Shown here: positions 43,773-51,299 of the stretch, in pieces | Numbering within the stretch: the first letter of the stretch is position 1 | Layout of the letters: every line of letters begins with the position of its first letter | Source: G020354025 sp964621455 | GTDB lineage: Bacteria > Fidelibacterota > Marinisomatia > SCGC-AAA003-L08 > TS1B11 | Direction: 5' to 3' | DNA length: 64,000 bases | Assembly (NCBI GenBank): GCA_964621455.1 | Contig: CAZULW010000007.1 | Location: 1-64,000, forward strand | The notes under the pieces: model-generated | Told to the model about the DNA's origin: nothing | The model's database searches: none | The model's input: the letters and a program-made list of their open reading frames with translations, nothing else | Program-made: the position numbers and the translations under genes

Positions 43773-43893
43773 AGGCCTTCCCCCGAAATACTCAGGTGAA
43801 ACCAGGGACTCTTTCAAGGGGTGCTCTTTAGGCAGTGGAGAGTAGAGTACTTATGATTATGCGTCCTCGTTTACAAAGCCGCTGAAGCGGTTG
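43773..43893. repeat. Short motif copies: CCTTCCCCCGAAATA and a hairpin fragment
   Basis: CCTTCCCCCGAAATACTCAG (43776-43795) with GTGAAA is the reverse of the 30-bp motif at 24033. AAAGCCGCTGAAGCGG (43876-43891) is the last hairpin of the ~140-bp repeat in reverse. Confidence 0.6.
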
Positions 43894-43944
43894 TCACAAT
43901 ACGCTGGAACCTGCTGTAAACCAACGACTTTCCTGTCCAAAGGG

Positions 43945-44055
43945 GATCCTTGTATAGACGCCGGCACAGCGTTTTTTTCCTGGGATAACGATACGTTAGC
44001 CAACCTCGGTCCCGATGATTACACCGGCTCGGCCCCCGACATGGGCGCGTTTGAA
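43945..44055 (+). pseudogene. C-terminal fragment of a secreted beta-helix ('choice-of-anchor') protein
   Basis: The frame reads DPCIDAGTAFFSWDNDTLAN then LGPDDYTGSAPDMGAFE, the hallmark end of right-handed beta-helix/choice-of-anchor domains in FCB-group T9SS proteins, which normally precede an Fn3 or T9SS sorting domain. Only about 37 residues remain, with no signal peptide upstream and no sorting domain after. A dead fragment. Confidence 0.7.
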
Positions 44056-44103
44056 CATGGTACGGTTTCGATGGCTGGCAGTACGGTTCCGGCGCATCGA
44101 TAA

Positions 44104-44244
44104 TTTTCGCTTTACCGGGGCTATTCCATCCACCTGGTCCCCCGCTTGAGGGCCACCCAGGGTATTCTTTTCATGCGCAGCATGACGTTCGACGAGCTCC
44201 ATGCTTCAGCCCGCTCGCTGCGTGAATCGGTGGGGCGGGTTTAG
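44104..44244 (+). pseudogene. Orphan C-terminal fragment, unknown family
   Basis: After a TAA at 44101-44103 an open stretch reads LYRGYSIHLVPRLRATQGIL then FMRSMTFDELHASARSLRES, ending TAG 44242-44244. It has coding-like composition but no start or ribosome site. I do not recognise the protein. Confidence 0.3.
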
Positions 44245-44627
44245 CCGGTAGCCGCCACCTGCCGGCGGGTACAGCCTCCCGCCATCCCCCGCCATGCGGC
44301 GGTCCAGTTCTTGTCCTCGGTCCCAACGCTTCGGGATTCCCCCTCGCCTTCAGGAGAGAGAGAACGACACGAAGCGTCTGGGGTGAGTGATTCAGAGCCT
44401 GCCCTGCCGGGTCTTCACGGTCTTGGTGGTCAGGCAGACCCCGGCCAGGTCCTCACAGTTGACGGCGGACTTAGCCTGCCTCGTCTGTAGCGCGGCAGCC
44501 CTAACCACAACGCGGTACGTGCATAGGGGCTGCTCGGGCTATTAAACTCTCTACATGTAAGAACGACCCTTTATCGTCGTTTGGATCGACCAGTTTAACT
44601 TTCGGCCCGCAACCTTTGGAGAGCCCT
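44245..44627. other. Gap, palindromes only
   Basis: Non-coding, with a nested hairpin: AACGCTTCGGGATT and ACACGAAGCGT (44328-44372) enclose CTCGCCTTCAGGAGAGAG. GGAGAG at 44618-44623 is the probable ribosome site of the next gene. Confidence 0.4.
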
Positions 44628-47018
44628 TTGCCCCGGCCGACTATTGATTCAGCATATCTTCTCTGCGGCCTGCTGCTCCTGTCCGGCTCCCTGTTGGCCC
44701 AGCGCCGGGACGCCGATCCCAGGTACACCCCGGCCTATTTCGACTCCATCCGCAGCGCCGTGAACGACACCACCATCGCACGGTGGGTCGTCCAGGCCTA
44801 CCGCCTGGGTCCCGATGCGAAGATCATCATCGACGGCCATCTCGACGAGGGACCGTGGCACCAGGCCCAGCACACCACAGGTTTCCTGGAGAAAGATCCA
44901 TATCCCCTGATTGAGTTCAACGAGCCCACCGAGTTCGCCATCCTATATGACGACGAGAACATTTACGTGGGGATCTGGTGCTGGGACAGCCAGCCGGGAA
45001 AGATTATCGGCCAGATCAGCCCCCGGGGCGCCTTCAGCCCTGACAACCTCCAGATCTTTTTCGATACCTACCACGATCACCGCACGGGCTACAAGTTCAC
45101 CGTCTCGCCAACGGGCGTCCAGATGGACGAACTGCGCTACGACGACTACAAACGTGACCACAACTGGAACGGAATCTGGTATTCAGCGGGCCATATCGAC
45201 GGCCAGGGCTGGTATGCCGAGCTGAAAATCCCCTTTTTCAACTTCCGCTTCCGGGATAGCGAGGAGCAGGTATGGGGATCCAACATCATACGCACCATCT
45301 CCAGGAACGCCTCCCAGGGCTCGTGGAAACCCCACCTGCCCGAGTGGGAAATCTCCACCCGCATGTCCAAGCTGGGTCATATCGTCGGCTTGCGGGACCT
45401 AAAGGCTGGCCGCCGGTTCGAAATACGGCCCTACGGCGTCTCCGGCGCCTCACAGAACAGCGCGTCTTCCCTCGCCGGCCAGCTGAACACGGGCCTTGAT
45501 CTCCGTTTCAGCCCCGTGTCCAACATCACCGCCGATCTCACCCTCAATCCCGATTTCGCCCAGGTCGACGCCGACGTGCTGGAGATCAACCTCTCCCGCT
45601 ACCCCACCCGGTTCCGCGAGCTGCGCCCTTTCTTCACCGAGGGCACAAATATCTTCAACAGCCCTATGGAGCTATTCTACAGCCGCCGCATCGGGGCCCG
45701 GGGCGATATTCTGGGCGGGGCCAAACTGACGGGCAAGTTCGATAACGGTCTCGAATTCGGTTCCCTGGCGGTTCTGACGGGCCGCTCCCGCCTTTCTAAC
45801 TTACAGTTTGCCGATGTCGATAGTGTTGCCATCGATCGTGAAGAGGCTTCTTTCGCTGTCTTCCGAGTCAAGAAGGACCTCTTGCGCTCCAGCAGTATCG
45901 GCCTGCTTGGTGCGACCAAGGAAAAGGCAGGCGAATACAACCGCGTCCTGGGACTCGACGGCTCCTTCACCCTCACAAATCAGTATCTTCTGAACGTCCA
46001 GGCCGCCAGTGGCGCGACCGAAGAGACCGGCGCCCTGAACAAGGCTTACTCGGTACAGCTCAAGCGCACCGGCGACCTGTTCAGTTTCGTTGCCCACAAG
46101 CGCCTCATCCAGCCCGATTTTAAGATCAACCGCGTTGGCTACCTGCGCAAGGAGAGCTACCGCGGTTCTGATCTGGCGGACATCAGCGCCCTGCTGTCAC
46201 CGCGCATCGACCGTTATGGGATTCGGAGGATCAGGATCAGTTCCGCCGTCACCATTCGCACCGACCTGCTCACTGACCGATACATCGACGACTGGCTGGA
46301 GGATGAACCGGACCTGGAGCCGGACTCCGTGTTTGGCACAGTGCTGACGGTACCAGGTAGCCTGAGAGCCATTGATGGCGGACAAAGGCAATTCCGCAAT
46401 CTGAGCCACAGCGAATCTGTCACCGTCATCTTCCTGAGCGAAGCCGTTCTCCGCCTCGGCTATTCAAAATTCAGCGCCACCGAACTTACCGGTAACTATC
46501 GTGGCAGTAACTGGCAGGCCTCTTTTCGCACCCGCTCCATCAACCTTGGTCGGCGCTTTTCGGGTACCATCAGCGCCAATGGTGGCGCCTACTACAACTT
46601 CAGCCGGAAATACGTAGGCACCCAGCGGACGCTGCACCTCAGCGGCCGGGGACGCCTGCGCTACAACCTGCTCTCAACCCTGGAGGGGGAAGTCACCCAC
46701 TCTTACGACGATACCGGCCGGCGTGACGGGGAATACCTGCAGCTCTCCTCCTACTCCACCTGGATGTTCACCAAGGATTTTTCCCTGCGCGTTCACCTCC
46801 AGGGGCATTTCGGCACGACGTACTACGGCGAACCGGAAACGGCCAACCGCTACCTGTTCAGCACCCTGTTGAGCTGGGAATACCGCCCCGGCAGTTTCTT
46901 CTACCTGGCCTACAACGAGGTGCGCCGGGACGAAGATGCCCCCGACACACCCTACGAGCGGTTCAACCTGGACACCCGCACCATCCTGCTGAAGCTCTCC
47001 TACCGCCTGAATATCTGA
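44628..47018 (+). CDS. Outer-membrane DUF5916-type protein with CBM9-like domain
   Basis: A protein of about 796 aa. Start taken as TTG 44628, with GGAGAG five bases before it and a proper signal peptide after (AYLLCGLLLLSGSLLAQ); TTG 44616 is possible, no ATG fits. Residues ~45-225 form a DOMON/CBM9-like sugar-binding domain (IIIDGHLDEGPWHQAQ, FAILYDDENIYVGIWCWD, GYKFTVSPTGVQMDE). The remaining ~570 residues alternate polar and aromatic positions like a beta-barrel and match DUF5916 (NPDFAQVDADVLEINLSRYP, FFTEGTNIF). Known members are outer-membrane proteins of unknown role in FCB bacteria. No operon partner. Confidence 0.85.
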   Translation: MPRPTIDSAYLLCGLLLLSGSLLAQRRDADPRYTPAYFDSIRSAVNDTTIARWVVQAYRLGPDAKIIIDGHLDEGPWHQAQHTTGFLEKDPYPLIEFNEPTEFAILYDDENIYVGIWCWDSQPGKIIGQISPRGAFSPDNLQIFFDTYHDHRTGYKFTVSPTGVQMDELRYDDYKRDHNWNGIWYSAGHIDGQGWYAELKIPFFNFRFRDSEEQVWGSNIIRTISRNASQGSWKPHLPEWEISTRMSKLGHIVGLRDLKAGRRFEIRPYGVSGASQNSASSLAGQLNTGLDLRFSPVSNITADLTLNPDFAQVDADVLEINLSRYPTRFRELRPFFTEGTNIFNSPMELFYSRRIGARGDILGGAKLTGKFDNGLEFGSLAVLTGRSRLSNLQFADVDSVAIDREEASFAVFRVKKDLLRSSSIGLLGATKEKAGEYNRVLGLDGSFTLTNQYLLNVQAASGATEETGALNKAYSVQLKRTGDLFSFVAHKRLIQPDFKINRVGYLRKESYRGSDLADISALLSPRIDRYGIRRIRISSAVTIRTDLLTDRYIDDWLEDEPDLEPDSVFGTVLTVPGSLRAIDGGQRQFRNLSHSESVTVIFLSEAVLRLGYSKFSATELTGNYRGSNWQASFRTRSINLGRRFSGTISANGGAYYNFSRKYVGTQRTLHLSGRGRLRYNLLSTLEGEVTHSYDDTGRRDGEYLQLSSYSTWMFTKDFSLRVHLQGHFGTTYYGEPETANRYLFSTLLSWEYRPGSFFYLAYNEVRRDEDAPDTPYERFNLDTRTILLKLSYRLNI

Positions 47019-47027
47019 TCAGACTCC

Positions 47028-47157
47028 CTACGGCGCATGATCAAGGATCACCTCCACGAACCCGATCAGGAACCGCACCAGGTTGTCGTAGATCAGGTAG
47101 GCGAAGATCAGGTGATAGAACAAGGCGAAGGGCAGCGAAAACGACCAGAATGTTCGG
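47028..47157 (-). pseudogene. C-terminal remnant of a membrane protein
   Basis: Minus strand: an open stretch ends at TAG 47028-47030 and reads FWSFSLPFALFYHLIFAYLI then YDNLVRFLIGFVEVILDH. It is hydrophobic and helix-like. It breaks off at about 47157, where the sequence becomes insertion-element-like. No start. Family unknown. Confidence 0.45.
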
Positions 47158-47454
47158 TGTCAAAGTATTGTGGACCACTAGGGTGTTCTTGCTAAGAGAC
47201 ACTTTTCACGTTTCCTGGGTTTAGCTGACGCCTCTTCTGAGGCGTTCTCTGCTTGATCTGTTCCGCCCATACAGGATCCTCTGGACCCTCCTCCCTCATA
47301 TATGATCACTAGCTACAGTCAAGGCCAGTATTCGCTATATAACCTACGTTATCTAGCCAGTTTCCCCTAAAATCCACAGGTATTCTAGCCAGTTCACTAG
47401 GTATTCTAGCCAGTTTTTCATCCCTTTAGCCCACATTTAAGCTAAAATGAAGCC
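47158..47454. other. Probable insertion-element end and direct repeats
   Basis: From TGTCAAAGTATTGTGGACCA (47158) the sequence is non-coding and looks like the end of an insertion element, with a short inverted repeat GACGCCTCTTCTGAGGCGTT near 47229. Three copies of TCTAGCCAGTT follow at 47352, 47384 and 47405; the last two extend to GGTATTCTAGCCAGTT. Such multiple end repeats occur at IS21-type tips, and arm sites of tyrosine recombinases can look similar. No transposase gene. Confidence 0.4.
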
Positions 47455-47688
47455 TCACGACTCCATTTCATGCTGAGCCATCCGCTCTACTGCCTCTTCC
47501 AGGTCTGCATTCACCACTGAAGCGTACACAGCGGTAGTATTAGGGCTACTGTGGCCGAGTTGCTGCTGGACCAAGCGTAGATTGTACCCACTGGCTTTAT
47601 AAAGGATGGTTGCATAGGTATGCCGGAGCGAGTGAATCGAGTATCGTGGTGGTAGTCCAGCGCGTTTCGCGTACCAGGCGAACGACAA
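47455..47688 (-). pseudogene. Truncated tyrosine recombinase/phage-type integrase (C-terminal catalytic part)
   Basis: About 77 codons from TTG 47688. It carries three of the catalytic features: HSLRHTYAT (box II His-x-x-Arg), LGHSSPNTT (His) and TAVYASV (nucleophile Tyr). The first catalytic Arg, the core-binding and arm-binding domains are missing: just upstream (minus-strand sense) an in-frame TAA occurs and the sequence becomes the dispersed ~465-bp repeat. On its own it cannot be a working recombinase. Confidence 0.85.
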
Positions 47689-48137
47689 GCCCCAGCCGCT
47701 GGCTTATATTCCGGCGCTATGATGCTGCCGCCGCCATATCGCCCATCCCCTTTGGGTGAGGACAACTTATGCTGCTATCGCCGCATGTGAACGTGGGGGG
47801 GTACCCCTCTGGGCGGTACCACGCCTCCCGTCGGGAGGGATGGTGCCATCGTGATACTGGCGTGATACTGGCGTGCTACCGAACTGATGCCGAAATGACC
47901 CGGCAGGAGCGTTCTTTGATAGCATTAAGTATGCAGGGGGCAAAACATCAAAGGGGGCACCGCCTGACTGTGGGCCCCGAGGGCACTGCCCGTAGGGGTC
48001 TTAGTTCCTACGTCATGGACCCCGAGGGCCGTTTTGGGGCGGAAATATTTTTCAACAGGGAGATTTACGTCCCTCGTCGGGCGATACCCTTAAAATGCGG
48101 AATTTTGTAGGGATTTTGTCTAATTTCGCGCCGGTCC
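47672..48137 (-). repeat. Dispersed ~465-bp repeat, copy B
   Basis: Read on the minus strand from 48137: GACCGGCGCGAAATTAGACA, ATTCCGCATTTTAAGGGTA, CCCGACGAGGGACGTAAATC, CTACGGGCAGTGCCCTCGGG and AGCGCCGGAATATAAGCC, ending TGTCGTTCGCCTGGTACGCG inside the recombinase frame. Same order as copies A and C. It contains extra palindromes, such as GGTACCGCCCAGAGGGGTAC (47801-47820 region), and a doubled CGCCAGTATCA (47849-47874 region). Confidence 0.8.
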
Positions 48138-48202
48138 CTGCTTTCCCTCCCATTTGTACTGGAGTTCGGAAACACCGTAAATTCCTTCAAGGAAGGATAC
48201 CC

Positions 48203-49426
48203 ATGACCAACGACGCCTGGAAACCGCTGCCCCCCGAAACCTTCGATATCCCGGTCCACGAGATCCGCCGGGGCTACCGCAGCGACGTCTATTTTTGGCG
48301 CAGCAAGGTGGCGCTGGAGAACGCCCGCCAGGAAACGTTGGTCCTCATGCAGGTCTTTCAAAAGGAGACGGCGGTCCTGTGCGGCGTGGACGAGTCGCTG
48401 GCGATCCTCAATCTGGGCTCGGGCTACTATACGGACCGCGAAAAAGCCTACCAGCTGTTCGACCACTACATCAACCTGAAAAAGAAGATCCGCGCCCTCT
48501 ATTACAACTCGAAGGAAAAGATGCTGGAGGCGCAGCGGGAGCGACTGGAGATCGCCCAGGTGCTGGACGACCTTTGGGAGAGCACCTCCCAGAACCTTAC
48601 CGTCCATACCCTGTGTGACGGCGACGCCGTCAAGCCCTGGGAAACGGTCATGACCATTGAAGGACCCCTCTACCAGTTCTCCCACCTGGAGACGATCTAC
48701 CTCGGCATCCTGACCCGCCGGACGAAAATCGCCACCAATGTGCGACGGGTAGTGGAGGCGGCCCGGGGGAAGCCCATATTCTATTTCCCGGCGCGGTTCG
48801 ACCACTGGTTCATGCAGGGCGGGGACGGCTATGCCGCCAGAATCGGCGGGGCGCTGCACATGTCCACCGATGCCCAGGGCGAGTGGTGGGGGGCCTCCGG
48901 GGCCGGCACCATTCCCCACGCCCTCATCGCCGCCTGCCAGGGGGATACCGTCCAGGCCGTCCGGATCTTTGCCGAGAACTTCCCCGATACCAATCTCATC
49001 GCCCTGGTGGACTTCCACAATGATTCCGTAAACACAACCCTTGAGGTGGCCCGGGAGCTGGGCGACCGGCTCTGGGGTGTCCGTCTCGATACTTCCAACA
49101 CCCTGGTGGACAAATCGGTCATCCCCCAGATGGGCATGACAGCGCCCACTGGCGTCAATCAGCAGCTGGTGTGGAATGTCCGCCACGCCCTGGACCGGGA
49201 AGGGTACCAGCGCGTGAAGATCATTGTTTCGGGGGGCTTCGACGCTGATCGCATCAGGGCCTTCGAGAAGGAAGGCGTGCCGGTGGATGCCTACGGCGTC
49301 GGGTCGGCCCTTATTAAGGGCTCCAATGACTTCACCGCCGACGTGGTCATGGTTGAAGGCAAACCCCTTGCCAAGGTGGGCCGGCAGTACCTGCCCAATC
49401 CCCGCCTGAAGGAAGTAAAACTTTAG
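48203..49426 (+). CDS. pncB: Nicotinate phosphoribosyltransferase
   Basis: A 407-aa NAPRTase-type enzyme converting nicotinate plus PRPP to nicotinate mononucleotide, the entry of the Preiss-Handler NAD route. Start at ATG 48203 with AAGGAAGG nine bases upstream; the longer frame from 48095 reads through a repeat. Seen: GYRSDVYFWRSKVALE, a PWETVMTIEGPLYQFSHLE segment, WGVRLDTSNTLVDKS and the ribose/phosphate-binding IIVSGGFDADRIRAFEKEG near residue 342. This group is shorter than E. coli PncB and resembles the archaeal/thermophile type. Nicotinamidase follows 98 bp downstream. Confidence 0.92.
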   Translation: MTNDAWKPLPPETFDIPVHEIRRGYRSDVYFWRSKVALENARQETLVLMQVFQKETAVLCGVDESLAILNLGSGYYTDREKAYQLFDHYINLKKKIRALYYNSKEKMLEAQRERLEIAQVLDDLWESTSQNLTVHTLCDGDAVKPWETVMTIEGPLYQFSHLETIYLGILTRRTKIATNVRRVVEAARGKPIFYFPARFDHWFMQGGDGYAARIGGALHMSTDAQGEWWGASGAGTIPHALIAACQGDTVQAVRIFAENFPDTNLIALVDFHNDSVNTTLEVARELGDRLWGVRLDTSNTLVDKSVIPQMGMTAPTGVNQQLVWNVRHALDREGYQRVKIIVSGGFDADRIRAFEKEGVPVDAYGVGSALIKGSNDFTADVVMVEGKPLAKVGRQYLPNPRLKEVKL

Positions 49427-49524
49427 CAATGAATCGGCTTCAGGTAATCAACCTTCTTTGCGTTGCGGCACTCAGCTAATGTGCATACCTGCAAAACCCA
49501 TCACCGACTGATAAGGATCAACCC

Positions 49525-50094
49525 ATGAGCAAGCAGGCACTGGTCATCGTCGACCTGCAGAATGACTTCTGTCCCGGCGGGTCATTGGCGGTACCCGACG
49601 GGGATAAGATCGTACCCATTGTCAACGACCTGATCGAGAGATTCTCCCGCGCGGGGCTGCCTATCCTTGCCACCCGCGACTGGCACCCCGAGAACCACGC
49701 CAGCTTCAAGGCCCAGGGAGGTCTCTGGCCGCCCCATTGCGTGCAGAACACTCCCGGCGCCCGGTTTCACCCCAACCTGCGGCTGCCGGACAGCGCCACC
49801 GTTATCAGCAAGGCGGACTCTAAGGAAAAGGATGCCTATTCCGGTTTTGAAGGAACTGACCTGGCAGCCCTCCTGAAGGAGGCCTGGGTTGATCGGATCG
49901 TCGTATGCGGCCTGGCTACCGATTACTGCGTGAGGGCGACGGCCCTTGATGGCCTGAGAGCAGGCGTGAAGGTCACGGTAGTGGAGGACGCGATCCGGGG
50001 CGTGGACGTGCAGCCGGGCGATGCAGAGAAGGCCCTGGCCGAGCTGCAAAAGGCGGGAGCCTCCCTGGTGCAGCACACCGCAGTGAGTCCCTGA
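49525..50094 (+). CDS. pncA: Nicotinamidase
   Basis: A 189-aa cysteine hydrolase deamidating nicotinamide to nicotinate. The triad is present: D10 (ALVIVDLQNDF), K96 (VISKADSK) and C135 (CGLATDYCV). Metal ligands D52, H54 and H58 lie in RDWHPENHAS. Together with the preceding gene it makes a two-step NAD salvage path from nicotinamide to nicotinate mononucleotide. TGATAAGGATC precedes the ATG. Confidence 0.96.
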   Translation: MSKQALVIVDLQNDFCPGGSLAVPDGDKIVPIVNDLIERFSRAGLPILATRDWHPENHASFKAQGGLWPPHCVQNTPGARFHPNLRLPDSATVISKADSKEKDAYSGFEGTDLAALLKEAWVDRIVVCGLATDYCVRATALDGLRAGVKVTVVEDAIRGVDVQPGDAEKALAELQKAGASLVQHTAVSP

Positions 50095-50199
50095 CCCGGC
50101 CAACAGCGAGCAATTGAGCGGAAATACCTACCCTGGGGGCTAAAAGACTTTATACCTGACCCAACTGCGGCCTAAATTTCTCACAGGGCTCCTCCTCCA

Positions 50200-50283
50200 G
50201 CCGAGGTGGTGAAATTGGTAGACGCGCCGGACTCAAAATCCGGTATCCGCAAGGATGTGGGGGTTCGAGTCCCCCCCTCGGCA
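50200..50283 (+). tRNA. tRNA-Leu (anticodon CAA)
   Basis: An 84-nt tRNA with acceptor stem GCCGAGG / CCTCGGC, D-loop GAAATTGGTAGAC, anticodon stem-loop CCGGACTCAAAATCCGG (loop CTCAAAA, anticodon CAA, reads UUG), long class II variable arm TATCCGCAAGGATGT, and T-arm GGGGGTTCGAGTCCCCC. The discriminator is A; CCA is not encoded (next bases CAA). Confidence 0.96.
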
Positions 50284-50395
50284 CAATATTAAAAGTCTCC
50301 GGCGCATGCTGGGGGCTATTTATATTACACGTATGTGTGGGACGAGAAGTTTATCCCGCGTAGCACAGCGTAGCGGGAAGTCCCCCCCTCGGCAC
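50268..50395 (+). repeat. Duplicated tRNA-Leu 3' end (17-bp direct repeat), attachment-site-like
   Basis: AGTCCCCCCCTCGGCAC occurs at 50268-50284 (tRNA 3' end) and again exactly at 50379-50395, 111 bp later. Such duplication is what tyrosine recombinases leave when an element integrates in a tRNA 3' end. The 94 bp between the copies contain no gene, only an imperfect inverted repeat ATCCCGCGTAGCACAG / CGTAGCGGGA (50353-50378). Confidence 0.7.
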
Positions 50396-50693
50396 CAGAC
50401 AGTTTCCCGACGAGAAAGCGCTCCTGAAGAGGGCGTTTTTCTTATCAGGCCCTCGCAAGGCTCTTAGCCCAAACAACCCCAAACAATTGTACAATTTACC
50501 GGATACGCTCGGGCTGTAAGCCTGGCAGCCTGCTCACCTTTTCCGGACATGGTGAACTCCTTCCAGATCAGGCCTGAATGGAGGCTTTCTGCAGGTCAGC
50601 TCTGAGATATATTCTGCTGTGGTGTGATGGGCTGTGGGCGTCTTCATTCCAATGTTGAGTTCCCTGAAGGAGGAACGCGGGCTACAAACGAAG

Positions 50694-50724
50694 AAGCCCC
50701 CGACCCGAAGGCCGGGGGCTTTAG
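50694..50724. terminator. Strong hairpin, probable terminator
   Basis: AAGCCCCCGACC / GGCCGGGGGCTTT forms a long GC stem with loop CGAA and T run, preceded by an A run so it could work on either strand. It lies after the tRNA-Leu region. Confidence 0.6.
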
Positions 50725-50879
50725 CATAGCTGGGCAGCTGGCGCACCGAATGCCTCTAGAGCGCACCAGCGGAGGCCAGCGCCCAATTGTGTCTAGACAA
50801 TGGACCACCTCCTTTCGTTTGTTAACAGATACAACCTGTGATGCAATTTAACACCTGAATCGGGCTAATCCAGCCTACT

Positions 50880-51020
50880 TCATTTGAGGAGGGATTCGAT
50901 CTCGGGCCAGCGTGCCACCAGGGTTCTGGACAGGTTGAAGCTCATCCATGGCTTGGCCGGGACTATCGTGGTGGACTCGGCTGCTACCAAGCGGGCGATG
51001 TAGAGACTGGAGGTAACCTA
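50880..51020 (-). pseudogene. Orphan C-terminal fragment, unknown family
   Basis: Minus strand: about 45 open codons end at TGA 50880-50882 and read SLYIARLVAAESTTIVPAKP then WMSFNLSRTLVARWPEIESL. Coding-like but with an in-frame TAG upstream and no start. I do not recognise it. Confidence 0.3.
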
Positions 51021-51070
51021 AGATGAGGCGTAGACAAAATCTTGGAAGGGCAAAATGTCTCTCTTAATTT

Positions 51071-51175
51071 TTAACCTAAGACGTCCAAAAGGCTCTGAAG
51101 ACGTATAATCCTCAGCTGTTTTTTTTCAATCTCAATCAACATCCTAGTCAACTCTTCAGCCAGAATTTCTACCAT
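51071..51175 (-). CDS. Very small ORF behind the fused activase gene
   Basis: 34 codons from ATG 51175: MVEILAEELTRMLIEIEKKQ then LRIIRLQSLLDVLG, an amphipathic leucine-rich helix. A second tiny frame from GTG 51244 (RISVRVERNAAGEEITKTIM) ends in a TGA that overlaps this ATG. Both lie on the activase strand, downstream of it. They could be one frameshifted small protein or chance. No homologue comes to mind. Confidence 0.25.
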   Translation of the reverse strand: MVEILAEELTRMLIEIEKKQLRIIRLQSLLDVLG

Positions 51176-51299
51176 CAGTTCACCATGATGGTCTTGGTAA
51201 TTTCTTCGCCAGCAGCATTTCGCTCAACTCTGACGGAGATCCGCACTGTCGTTATCCTGTTGCAGGGTTGTTTACCTGGTCAAGTTCCAAATTCCATGA

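Noticed and set aside
48065..49429. 454-codon open frame on the minus strand
   Set aside because: Antisense to nicotinate phosphoribosyltransferase, which has clear motifs and a ribosome-binding site.
50379..50400. Second tRNA-Leu
   Set aside because: Only the 3' 17 bases are present; there is no D-arm, anticodon arm or acceptor 5' strand.
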